Origin: Stomorhina lunata | Taxonomy: Eukaryota; Arthropoda; Insecta; Diptera; Rhiniidae | DNA: 64,000 nt | Direction: 5' to 3' | Assembly: GCA_933228675.1 (NCBI GenBank) | Contig: OW121740.1 | Span: forward strand, 37,671,792 to 37,735,791 | Shown here: positions 49,397 through 58,572 of the stretch, one piece after another | Layout of the letters: each line of letters opens with the position of its first letter | Numbering within the stretch: position 1 is the first letter of the stretch | Program-made: the position numbers and the translations under genes | The notes under the pieces: model-generated | Database searches by the model: none | Seen by the model: the letters and a program-made list of their open reading frames with translations, nothing else | What the model was told of the DNA's origin: nothing

Positions 49397-49790
49397 GGCT
49401 CATACATGAGAGTTGTATTTCACCGGTACGCAATACATGTTTCGGAATATTGTCTATGCGAAAGTGCTCATTGATGACAGCATGGTATCCAACTCTATTG
49501 AACCACTGGAGTGTCACACTTTTCTATAGTTTTTACTTAAGAATGTGCCCTAACGAAATCAGGCAACTCGTTCCCAAACTCTTCTTACGCAATACATGTC
49601 TCAGAATAGGAGCTACTCGACCGAGTGTAGGAAAGGGTGAACGTGGTCGTCGGTATGTAACTCTATTGAGCCACGGGAGTGTCACAATATTCTATAGTTT
49701 CTAGTTACTTTGGAATCCGGTCTATCGAAATCAGGGAACTTGTTCCTAAAACCCGAACTGTTTTACTTAATACTTGTCCTTCTCATAAAC
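49397..49790 (+). pseudogene. Inverted, duplicated pieces of the same non-LTR element
   Basis: On the plus strand 49460-49600 reads KVLIDDSMVSNSIEPLEC, then, after a frameshift, TLFYSFYLRMCPNEIRQLVP and KLFLRNTC. These match KVLIFDSRVSN..SLEQ and FYRYHFGLCSNDIRDLVP of the copy at 1150-1626. A second partial copy follows at about 49650-49785 (SIEP-like segment, then ...FYSF and a stop). The open frame at 49387-49704 is therefore transposon-derived, not a host gene. It lies head to head with the minus-strand copy, joined near 49396. Confidence 0.7.
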
Positions 49791-50689
49791 AGAACATCAT
49801 TGAATGAATTTTTAATTTAATTTTGAAAAAAATGTAAAATATTTTTATTTTTTGTTTTTATTTATTTTTGATTTTATTTAATTTTAGGCTTAACATCATT
49901 TTACAAAAGTCTTAAGTTTTACAGGAAAAGCTTTCAGAAAAGTAATAAAATATTTCATGGCAATACTATTATTTGATATTTCATTACGAAGCTTTTATTT
50001 CCAAACGAAAAAAGAAAATGAACTCAATTTAGAGCTTAATCGTTAGGCTAGTATTCGATTGCCTTCTAACGTATGACAGTTTTGTGAACAGGCTGTTAGT
50101 AATACAAAACTTTTTATGAAAGTTTAGTTCTTGCTAAGCTTTTCAAATGTAAACCAATTTGGTAATAAGTTTTAATAAAAAATCATTTTTTATAATAAAC
50201 TTTTCGGATACTATTTTATGCACTCTTTTTAATTATAAAGCGCTTAAATACATATGTATGGAATATTAAAGCTTTAAAGAGCTTTGTAGCTTATATAATG
50301 CATTTTTAAAAATTTTACTTCGCTATAAAAGCTTTTGAACAAAATTATATTTTTGTACAAGAATTTGTCGATGCTATGCTTTTAGAATAAATATTTATAA
50401 TTTTTATAGCATTTACTAATAATTGTGAAAGCTTTTCGTCAATAAACTTTGTTCAAAAGCTTTCAAAGTGAACATTTTAGATGCAGAGCTTTAAATTTAA
50501 AGATCTTTATTGGTCAAATTTTAATTAAAAAAGTTCACATAAAAAAATTCTTGAATTACTATAATTATTCATTGAAAAGCTTTTCTCATATAAAGTATTT
50601 TATCTGAAAAGTATTTTAAATGGGAACTTTTAAAATTAAAGTTTTTTACTTTAAAAGCTTTTAAACAAAGTTTTTTGTATATGTATTTA
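49791..50689. other. AAGCTTTT-rich AT DNA
   Basis: AAGCTTTT or AAAAGCTTT occurs repeatedly, and AAGCTTTTGAACAAA at about 50328-50342 recurs in inverted form near 50445-50460. It resembles an old element with internal palindromes. A similar AAGCTTTT-rich patch resumes at 52900-53160, so the intervening DNA may have been inserted. Confidence 0.4.
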
Positions 50690-50814
50690 TAAAGGGTGAC
50701 CCAATTAATACATAAAATTGGCCTTATTGGAGTTCAAAAAAACCACATGTGGTCTTACAGTGGATGTATTATTAGCCCATATATTTATAAGAATGGCGCA
50801 ACCCTTACAGAGAC

Positions 50815-50992
50815 GCCTATAAGGAGACCAAGCAGTCATGAAGATACCTACTTGCCACAATTGTTTTATTGACTTTTGATGACCGTTTAACTATTCGAAA
50901 TGTTGTTTGGCCTCCAACAAGCTGCGAATATTTTTGTGGAGAACCATTAAAGACAAGTGTTATGCACCTACCGAATGGGCCAACCTTTGAGT
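50815..50992 (+). pseudogene. Tc1/mariner-type transposase remnant
   Basis: In one frame the DNA reads FDDRLTIRNVVWPPTSCE and, after a frameshift, FLWRTIKDKCYA. These fit the conserved C-terminal block WPPRSCDLTP...FLWG..K.KVYA of insect mariner-like DDE transposases. Just upstream, CTACTTGCCAC fits the GATCHT segment before it. Everything else is missing or unrecognisable, so it is a dead fragment. Confidence 0.6.
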
Positions 50993-51012
50993 TACGCTCA
51001 TACTTAGTGAGT

Positions 51013-51091
51013 CGGTGTGAAAGTACAAAAGCTCTTTTGTAAACGAGCGGAGCAGTAACTTTTACAAAAGAGCTTTTGAGCTTTCACACCG
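51013..51091. repeat. Long perfect-type hairpin, 31-bp arms
   Basis: The left arm (51013-51043, starting CGGTGTGAAAGTACAAAAGC) is the reverse complement of the right arm (51061-51091) with two mismatches. The loop is 17 bp. It contains CAAAAGCTCTTTTG. It could be a foldback transposon end, a MITE or a hairpin RNA precursor. Confidence 0.85.
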
Positions 51092-51257
51092 AAACATTAT
51101 GTATGATCGAAAGTCAACTATGTTTATCCCGCTTACACTTACAAGGACAATTTTATCAGATTCGAATTTTTTTCTAGATTATATAAAGAAAAATGTTAAT
51201 CTGACAACATTGATCGTAAATGCTTTTAATGGTGTTTCCCACAAATGCAAATATGTA

Positions 51258-51417
51258 TTAAACCCTTGCGACACGATTTAATTTCGATTAAATTTATTAA
51301 ATTTACTACTATTGCTTTTGAAACATTTAAATATGCGGCGGGCATAGCCCGTCAATTTCGAATTTGGCACAGATAATGTTTGCGGGTGACACTCGTCATT
51401 TCTCGTTAAGGGGTTAA
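51258..51417. mobile_element. piggyBac-like MITE candidate
   Basis: The left edge is TTAAACCCTTGCGACACG and the right edge, in reverse complement, is TTAACCCCTTAACGAGAAAT. Both have TTAA next to CCCTT, the style of piggyBac ends with TTAA target duplications. The length is 160 bp, with a palindromic GGCGGGCATAGCCCGTC inside. The ends agree over only about 10 bases, so this is tentative. Confidence 0.35.
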
Positions 51418-51821
51418 TGTATGTATGTGTGGACAGTTCTGCTCTAGAGTTAGCCCAGCTAGCAATTTGGTGATTGTTGACGATAATATCAGCAAAATGA
51501 GTATTTTGGGATTCGTATGGATGATCAAAAACTGATTAATCAGCTTGGTGATCTAAAAAAGATTCCAAAAAGACTCCTTAAAACGCTTAGAAAACGACTA
51601 GTTTAAAAAAGCACAAACAATTCTTGCAGAATGTGTGCAGTCAAAATCTTAACGTGCAAATGATCCAAATATGATTTTTATGTTCTTTTAATCAGTTTGG
51701 TGATTAAAAACGACTACAAAAAGGCTCAGAAAATACCTTGAAATTGTCTATTTGAAAGCAGAATGTGATCAAAAAAGTGTACAAAAAGATTCATAGACGC
51801 TTAGCAAGCGACTAGTTAAAA
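51418..51821. other. Short diverged internal repeats
   Basis: Phrases such as TTGGTGATCTAAAAA, ACAAAAAGATTC and GACTAGTTAAAA recur in three loosely related blocks of roughly 120 bp. It is probably an old tandem or transposon region; no gene is seen. Confidence 0.4.
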
Positions 51822-52450
51822 CAAGTAAGAAAGCGCTATAGTCGGTCAAGCCGACCATACGATACCCTTCACCACTAAGGTCAAAGGTGTTATTTTTCCT
51901 GTATAAAGACAAATATTTGCTAAATTTTGCCATCATACAAACATTTTCTCAAAACGTATATATTCAACCTGTTTCCGTCATTTGGACTTATATGAGAGCT
52001 AGGGTCAAATGTGGACCGATTTCAACGAAATTTGGTACAGTGATTTAAGTTTACATCAGCAGTATTTGTTTTAAATTTCATGAAAAAATATTAATATTTG
52101 TGGCCAATATAGCAATTCCGGGAAGTGGGACCTATGGGAGGTACCATAAATAATGGACCGATTTTGACCAATTTCAATAGCCATGGTCCCATTATCAAAA
52201 AAATTATCTGTGCCAAATTTCATCAAATTATCTTTAGAATTGCGACCTGTAGTTTGATTACAAGGTTTACATGGGGGTCCAGCCAGCCAGCCAGACGGAC
52301 GGACGGACGGACATCGCTAAATCGACTCAGAAAGTGATTCTAAGTCTATTGGTATACTAAAAGGTGGGTCTAAGACAAATATTTCTATGCGTTACAAACA
52401 TCAGCACAAACTTATAATACCCTTTCCACCTATGGTGGTGAAGGGTATAA
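51822..52450 (+). mobile_element. Dispersed fly repeat, plus-strand copy with terminal hairpin
   Basis: It begins CAAGTAAGAAAGCGCTATAG and GATACCCTTCACCAC (about 51869) and ends with ATACCCTTTCCACC, TAT, GGTGGTGAAGGGTAT, which is a hairpin and whose right arm is also the inverse of the left-end GATACCCTTCACCAC. Inside are a CAGC microsatellite-like GCCAGCCAGCCAG and a GACG run. The short frame at 52125-52337 falls within it. A minus-strand copy is at 48330-48743. The layout suggests a non-autonomous DNA element; the family was not identified. Confidence 0.65.
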
Positions 52451-53379
52451 ATAGCACAAAAAATCTTGTAAAATGTGCGTAATATAACAATTTTTGGCTG
52501 ATACAAATATGACAAAAAAATACTCGTATCTCATTATGGGTGATGTAGCTTAGTTGGCTTGATCCTCGTTCTCGGCAACATCAATTTCTGTAATTATTAA
52601 CGCAACTTCTCTGTTCTAAAAATAGATTACAACTGTGTTGAGTATTTATTCTTTATTCTTTTTTTAGAAATCTAGCAAAATGTATGCAGTTATATACTAA
52701 TCAGGAAAACGAGTCATTAAAGACTCATTTTGAAGAGTCGAATGAAGGGTACCATTTTCTCATACAAATAGATAATTTTTGACTCATAAGTGATATCATA
52801 AATGATCATTTAAATCGTGCAGTGAAGTCAAAAAAGACTCATATTTGATTAAAATTTTCCAAAAATACTAGCTGGGAGACGGCTGCGCTTTAAATTATAA
52901 AAAAACTTTTGTAGCATTTTTTTTAAAGCTTTTTGATGTACCAATTGTTACACCAACTTTTTAACTTCAAAGCTCTTATGGTTTTTTTTATACAAAAGCC
53001 TTATTAAAACTTTATTTTTTTGTTATACCAACTTATTACCTTGAAAGCTATTTAAAAAAGCTTTTTTCGTGTGAAGCGTGTTTCATTAAAAGTTTTCATG
53101 TGTAAACTATTCAAGCTTTTTATTGGATGTTAATAATTTTAAAGCTTTTTTTCCATTATTCTGCACATAGAAGCCAACGGCTAAAACGAGAATGTGTTAT
53201 GTGAAGGAGGGTGAAACTGAAAAATATGTTTCTGTTTACTTTTATTCAGTCGATAATTTGAGATTTTACAAACATAATTCGCAATAGGTGTGTTTGTAAA
53301 ATAGGTAATAATGCGAGGTTTTCGATCTATCAAAAAGTAGGGATACTCCTCATGAATATGATGGACTAACCAACCATCG
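52451..53379. other. Unique or unassigned DNA, AAGCTTTT-rich at 52900-53160
   Basis: No gene is supported. The right part resembles 49920-50680 in its many AAGCTTTT and AAAAGC motifs. Confidence 0.35.
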
Positions 53380-53866
53380 AGTTATATATTCGTAACTTAT
53401 ATAAATCGAATGTCAAGTCCATCTTGTATTACGGCTGCGAAACCTGGAAACGCACAAATGTCATCGATAAGCGCCTACAAACCTTTGCAAACAAATGCTT
53501 GCGGCAAATCCTTAATATATGGTGGCCAAATCGCTTAAGAAATTAAGATCTACTAAATGCTACAAACCAAATCCCTTCTTCAATAGAGGTATGTCAACGG
53601 AAATGGCGGTGGATAGGCTACACACTACGAAGGCCAAATACCAACATTGCTCGACAAGCGCTTCGTTGGAATCCACAGGGAAGCGGCCGTCGGGTGCAGT
53701 GGTGCACCTGCTAGGCCGTGGTGCACCTGCTAGAACGTGGAGAAGGTCAATTGATGCGGAGTTACATGAAATGATGTATGCCTAAGATCTCGCAATAGAG
53801 TTCGATATAAAAGGATGACTGAGGCCCTATGTTCCACTGGGAGTCAAGGATAACAGAAGAAAAAGA
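53380..53866 (+). pseudogene. Non-LTR retrotransposon ORF2 3' end, different family
   Basis: The plus-strand frame from 53408 reads NVKSILYYGCETWKR, then LQTFANKCLRQILNIWWPN, a stop at about 53542, then RKWRWIGYTLRRPNTNIARQ and ALRWNPQG. This is the typical end region of LINE reverse transcriptase proteins (YGCETW, LQTF.NKCLR.IL.I.WP, RKWRWIGH.LR, R.AL.WNPQG.R..GRP..TWRR). A tandem duplication of GTGGTGCACCTGCTAG near 53697-53735 replaces the GRP segment and shifts the frame; TWRRSIDAELHEMMYA follows in another frame. ALCSTGSQG before a stop at about 53850 marks the original end. It is a dead copy and not the family at 1150 and 48975. Confidence 0.85.
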
Positions 53867-54865
53867 AGAACCAACCATCGAAAAGCGTTGAGGTATTGAT
53901 TGTAACCACAAACATTTTTTTTTACTTTTATCAACAAATTTTCTATTACATTTATAAATAAAAGTAACAGACTGGGATTAAGTACGAATAATTTTTCTTT
54001 TGAATAAAATTTTATTAAAGAATTTATTCTTTTAAAAGCTTTCTTTTGCACCCTGACTATATGCATTACCTTCTCTTATGTTTGTTGAAAGTTTCTTAAA
54101 TTAATAAATGAAGAAAAAAGCTACGAAAAATCTTCAAAACTCAAAATAATGAAAAAAATACATATAAATTTGTTTCATTTTTGGCATAAACTTTAAGACT
54201 TAAAATAAATTATTCCCTCCTTTCTTTTAAAATGAAGTGAAATAATCAGATGAAGAATTAAGGCCTAAAACAGAGATTTCAGCATTTAAACATCTCTAGA
54301 TGCTTTTTTAAATACTTTCGTAATCGTAAATAACAACAAAAATATAAAAATCACGTAATAAAGAATTATAGAACGAGAATGAACGAAATGAACGAAATGA
54401 CCGAAATGGCCCAAATGAAGGTGCCAACATGCAAATCATTTGAGAAGAAACTTTTTGTTTTCGGAGGCACCAATCGCGCACTATCTCCTCCATCGTCATC
54501 ATCATCATCGTCTTTTAATAAAGAACTGTTAACGACCTGTTTCATGTTGCTATTGCTGCTGTTGATTTTAATGTTGTTGACGTTGTTGTCTTGTGTTGTT
54601 ATTGCTGTTGCTGTTAGTTATTGTTGCAATGAATTTTAATGCCGTTATTTTATTTCAATTTCGGAGACATCAATCATTGTTACAATGAACGCACTTATGG
54701 TGCAACAGGACAGACACACAGACAGACGGACAACAGATTTAAATGTAATTTTGGTTTGTGATGGAAATAATTTAAGAATTACGAGTTTTTAATAATAATG
54801 AGTGGGAATTTAAATGAAACGAAATTATTAGGAAATGAAGACAAATTGAAACCGTTAAAATGATT
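53867..54865. other. Unique spacer
   Basis: AT-rich unique DNA with a short ACGAAATGA repeat at about 54382-54410 and TGTTG/CATCAT runs. Overlapping open frames on the two strands (54308-54508, 54379-54639) are low-complexity and not convincing. Confidence 0.4.
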
Positions 54866-56605
54866 AAAAAAAAATTTCTATAGAAAAATTTTCTTTAAAA
54901 AAAATTTTCTATTCAAAAATTTTCGTTAAAAAAATTTTTCTTAAAGAAAAATTTCCGTTAAAAAAATTTTTCTTAAAGAAAAATTTCCGTTAAAAAAATT
55001 TTTCTTAAAGAAAAATTTCCATTAAAAAAATTTTTCTTAAAGAAAAATTTTCGTTAAAAAAATTTTTCTTAAACAAAAATTTTCGTTAAAAAATTTTTCT
55101 TAAAGAAAAATTTTCGTTAAAAAATTTTTCTTAAAGAAAAATTTTCGTTAAAAAATTTTTCTTAAAGAAAAATTTTCGTTAAAAAATTTTTCTTAAAGAA
55201 AAATTTTCGTTTAAAAATTTTTCTTAAAGAAAAATTTGCGTTAAAAAATTTTCCTTAAAGAAAAATTTTCGTTTAAAAATTTTTCTTTAAGAAAAATTTT
55301 CGTTAAAAAATTTTTCTTAAAGAAAAATTTTCGTTAAAAAATTTTTCTTAAAGAAAAATTTGCGTTAAAAAATTTTTCTTAAAGAAAAATTTTCGTTAAA
55401 AAATTTTTCTTAAAGAAAAATTTGCGTTAAAAAATTTTTCTTAAAGAAACATTTTCGTTAAAAAATTTTTTCAACAGAAAATTTTTTGTTAAAAATTTTA
55501 TTCTATACAAAATTGTTTGCTAAAAAATTTTTTCTATAGAAAATTTTTTTTTTTAAATTTTTTCTATTATTTTTCTTAAAAATTTTTTTCTATAGAAAAA
55601 TTTTCGTTAACAAATTTTTTCTATAGAAAAATTTTCGTTAAAAAATTTTTTCTATAGAAAAATTTTCGTTAAAAAAATTTTTAACGAAAATTTTTCTATA
55701 GAAAAAATTTTTAAACGAAAATTTTTCTATAGAAAAATTTTCGTTAAAAATTTTTTTCTATAGAAAAATTTTCGTTAAAAAATTTTTTCTATAGAAAAAT
55801 TTTCGTTAAAAAATTTTTTCTTTAGAAAAATTTTCGTTAAAAAATTTTTTCTATAGAAAAATTTTCGTTAAAAAATTTTTTCTTTAGAAAAATTTTCGTT
55901 AAAAAATTTTTTCTTTAGAAAAATTTTCGTTAAAAAATTGTTTCTATGGAAAAATTTTCGTTAAAAAATTTTTTCTATAGAAAAATTTTCGTTAAAGAAT
56001 TTTTTCTATAGAAAAATTTTCGTTAAAAAAATTTTTCTATAGAAAAATTTTCGTTAAAAAATTTTTTCTATAGAAAAATTTTCGTTAAAAATTTTTTTCT
56101 ATAGAAAAATTTTCGTTAAAAAATTTTTCTTAAAGAAAAATTTTCGTTAAAAAATTTTTTCTATAGAAAAATTTTCGTTCAAAAATTTTTTCTATAGAAA
56201 AATTTTCGTTCAAAAATTTTTTCTATAGAAAAATTTTCGTTCAAAAATTTTTTCTATAGAAAAATTTTCGTTAAAAATTTTTTTCTATAGAAAAATTTTC
56301 GTTAAAAATTTTTTTCTATAGAAAAATTTTCGTTAAAAAATTTTTTCTATAGAAAAATTTTCGTTAAAAAATTTTTTCTATAGAAAAATTTTCGTTAAAA
56401 AATTTTTTCTATAGAAAAATTATCGCTTAAAAATTTTTTCTATAGAAAAATTTTCGTTAAAAATTTTTTTCTATAGAAAAATTTTCGTTCAAAAATTTTT
56501 TCTATAGAAAAATTTTCGTTAAAAAATTTTTGCTATAGAAAAATTTTCGTTAAAAAATTTTTGCTATAGAAAAATTTTCGTTAAAAAATTTTTGCTATAG
56601 AAAAA
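54866..56605 (+). repeat. 31-bp satellite C (TTTTCGTTAAAAAA)
   Basis: About 55 copies of a 31-bp unit. In the first part (to about 55470) the core is TTTTTCTTAAAGAAAAA; in the second part it is TTTTTCTATAGAAAAA, in both cases followed by TTTTCGTTAAAAAA. At 55680-55725 one or two units are flipped (TTTTTAACGAAAATTTTTCT). The spacer CGTTAA links it to the 29-mer at 22281-24212, of which it looks like a two-base-longer form. Confidence 0.96.
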
Positions 56606-57739
56606 TATAAATATACATATATAATGAGCTACTGTGAGTTTTTATTTTCATTTAATTTTTTTGTGCAAAATTAAACATTTCCGTGCTAGACAACAAAGTT
56701 GCAACATATCATTTTACAACGTCATTTAACACTTTTGCCTGTCACTGTCGTTCGTTTGTCGTATGCCTAAGCCCCCAAATGTTCAGACGACACATGTAAT
56801 TGAGTCCCCAGTAATCCGATGGTCACTTGTATCCCATATCATTTCGTATATAATTTTTGTATTGTGTGTAAAATATTGTCTCGTTTTTTTTTGATTTCCT
56901 CTAAAACGTTTAGTTGGCGTGTAAAATTTTCCTATCCAACTTCTACTAAAAAAGTATCACAGTAACAAGAAAATTCATTGTTTTCTATAAGGTTTAGATT
57001 TCATAAAAAAAAATTTCAAAATTCAAAGTTTTTGTTTCACTTTTTTTACTGTTTAGAGCAAAAGGCGTTTACTTTTTTGTTGAATACAGATTTTATACTT
57101 TTTTCTGCATCAAATGTTGTTGCAACAGCAACGGGGTCGTGAAGATCATTTAATACGCGCCTCTTACTTGTTGGCGATTCACTTAAAAACAGCATCAAAT
57201 TGAACAATAACAATATTGTACATAAGTTGTTGCTATTGTTTCGGTTTGTGCTACAATTTCTTAACGTAATACTTGTTGCCTTAAGACAAACACACTTTCA
57301 AACTAAATCTCTTGGACAATGTAGTTTCATACACTCGAGTATTTGTTGCGTTGCCTCAAAACATTCATATGCAAACACACATGTTGCACACATTCGATTC
57401 GAACAAAAAAAAAAAAAAAAGCACAAAAAAGCTGTTACAAGAAAATAACGATTTTATTTTTGAAAATTAGGTTCATTAGAGAAGCTTGTCATTTTGGGAA
57501 AATTAAGAGCAACTTCACAGTTAACAAGAAAGAAAAGATAAAAAAGGATAACCAAGAAAAAAAGCTGGTGGCAGGCAACCAATTCCATTAGAGCAGACAA
57601 AGTTGTTGGCCATTGTTGCCAAAGATAATTATGTTAAATCCAACATGATAAAATATTTAAAATGGTAACAAAGATTACTTCTAAATGGGGACAAAATTTA
57701 ATAGTCATTGAATAGATAAACCTATCGTCGCTTAGTTTT
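56606..57739. other. Unique spacer
   Basis: No gene is supported. There is a poly-A run at about 57405-57420. The two overlapping frames at 57200-57591 share it and look accidental. Confidence 0.4.
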
Positions 57740-57835
57740 TCTCGCTGTAGCTTATTTGTTTTATAGAAAAACTCAATGTCGCACATTTTTTCTAAAGAAA
57801 AACTCACTGTGGCTCATTTTTTCTACATAAACAAA
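57740..57835 (+). repeat. Two- to three-copy 31-bp mini-array
   Basis: TATAGAAAAACTCAATGTCG...TTTTTTC and TAAAGAAAAACTCACTGTGG...TTTTTTC are consecutive 31-bp units, with a partial third copy on each side. The junction TTTTTTCTAAAGAAAAA is again dyad-like. The array is isolated from all others. Confidence 0.75.
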
Positions 57836-58465
57836 ATATGGAACAAACTGGGCAATTGTTCCATTTTCGATTTTTTATGAATTTTTAAAAAATATTTTTT
57901 TTTTAAATTTTGTACCAAAAAAAATATATTTTTTTTATGTTATAATATTAACAACTTTAAAACCGTTGATCACAAAAAAAACTTGTCTTTGCAAGTCTTA
58001 GGGGTAATTTTGTTCTTAATCCATCGATATATCTTACAACAAAATTGAACAAGCCGTTTTCGAGATATCATAAAATAACTAGCACAACCTCACCAAAAAA
58101 AGTTTTAGAATTGATAAACCATTTTTAAAATTCAGTCAGGCTCCCTTTGTAGCATAGGACCAATTGTACTTATAGGACCAAAGACAATACAAATTGTTAA
58201 TTGTTAAATTTGAATGTATTTTTAGCTGTTGGCCAGTATAATTCTACTTGATTTCCTGTTGCCTCAAGTGATTGCAAAATTTTAGTTGTCACAATTGATA
58301 AATTGAAATTGATTTCGATGCTATTTATACTTTATAACAATTTCTAAGTGTAAACGAAAAGAAAATTTAAATATAATGATCAAAACCTGAGCCAAATAAA
58401 TTAGTTTTTGATTTACTAAAGTACAACTTTTTTTATTATTGAAAGACTTTTTATCGATCGGAAAA
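57836..58465. other. Unique AT-rich DNA
   Basis: No gene or repeat is recognised. It may include old transposon sequence (AACAAGCCGTTTTCGAGATA), without any support for a family. Confidence 0.35.
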
Positions 58466-58572
58466 AAATTCCGACGCTCAGTTTTTCTATAGAAAAATTA
58501 ACCGACGCTCAGTTTTTCTATAGAAAACCTTACCGGCGCTCAAGGTTTCCATAGAAAACCTTACCGACGCCG
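58466..58572 (-). repeat. Flipped units of satellite D' at the left edge of D
   Basis: Three units in reverse orientation with CCGACGCTCAGTTTTTCTAT, the spacer type of the array at 61725-62985, stand at the left border of the forward array. Confidence 0.88.

Noticed and set aside
52125..52337. 70-codon plus-strand open frame MGPMGGTINNGPILTNFNSH
   Set aside because: It lies wholly within a dispersed repeat that occurs elsewhere in opposite orientation and includes its low-complexity CAGC/GACG part.
52540..52612. tRNA-like A box TAGCTTAGTTGG, possible tRNA gene or SINE head
   Set aside because: The A-box fits, but no GGTTCGAATCC-type B box is found at the right distance, and no cloverleaf can be drawn with an acceptor stem.
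54308..54639. Overlapping plus- and minus-strand frames with serine/leucine runs
   Set aside because: The frames come from trinucleotide-like CATCAT and TGTTG runs and overlap antisense to each other; composition explains them.
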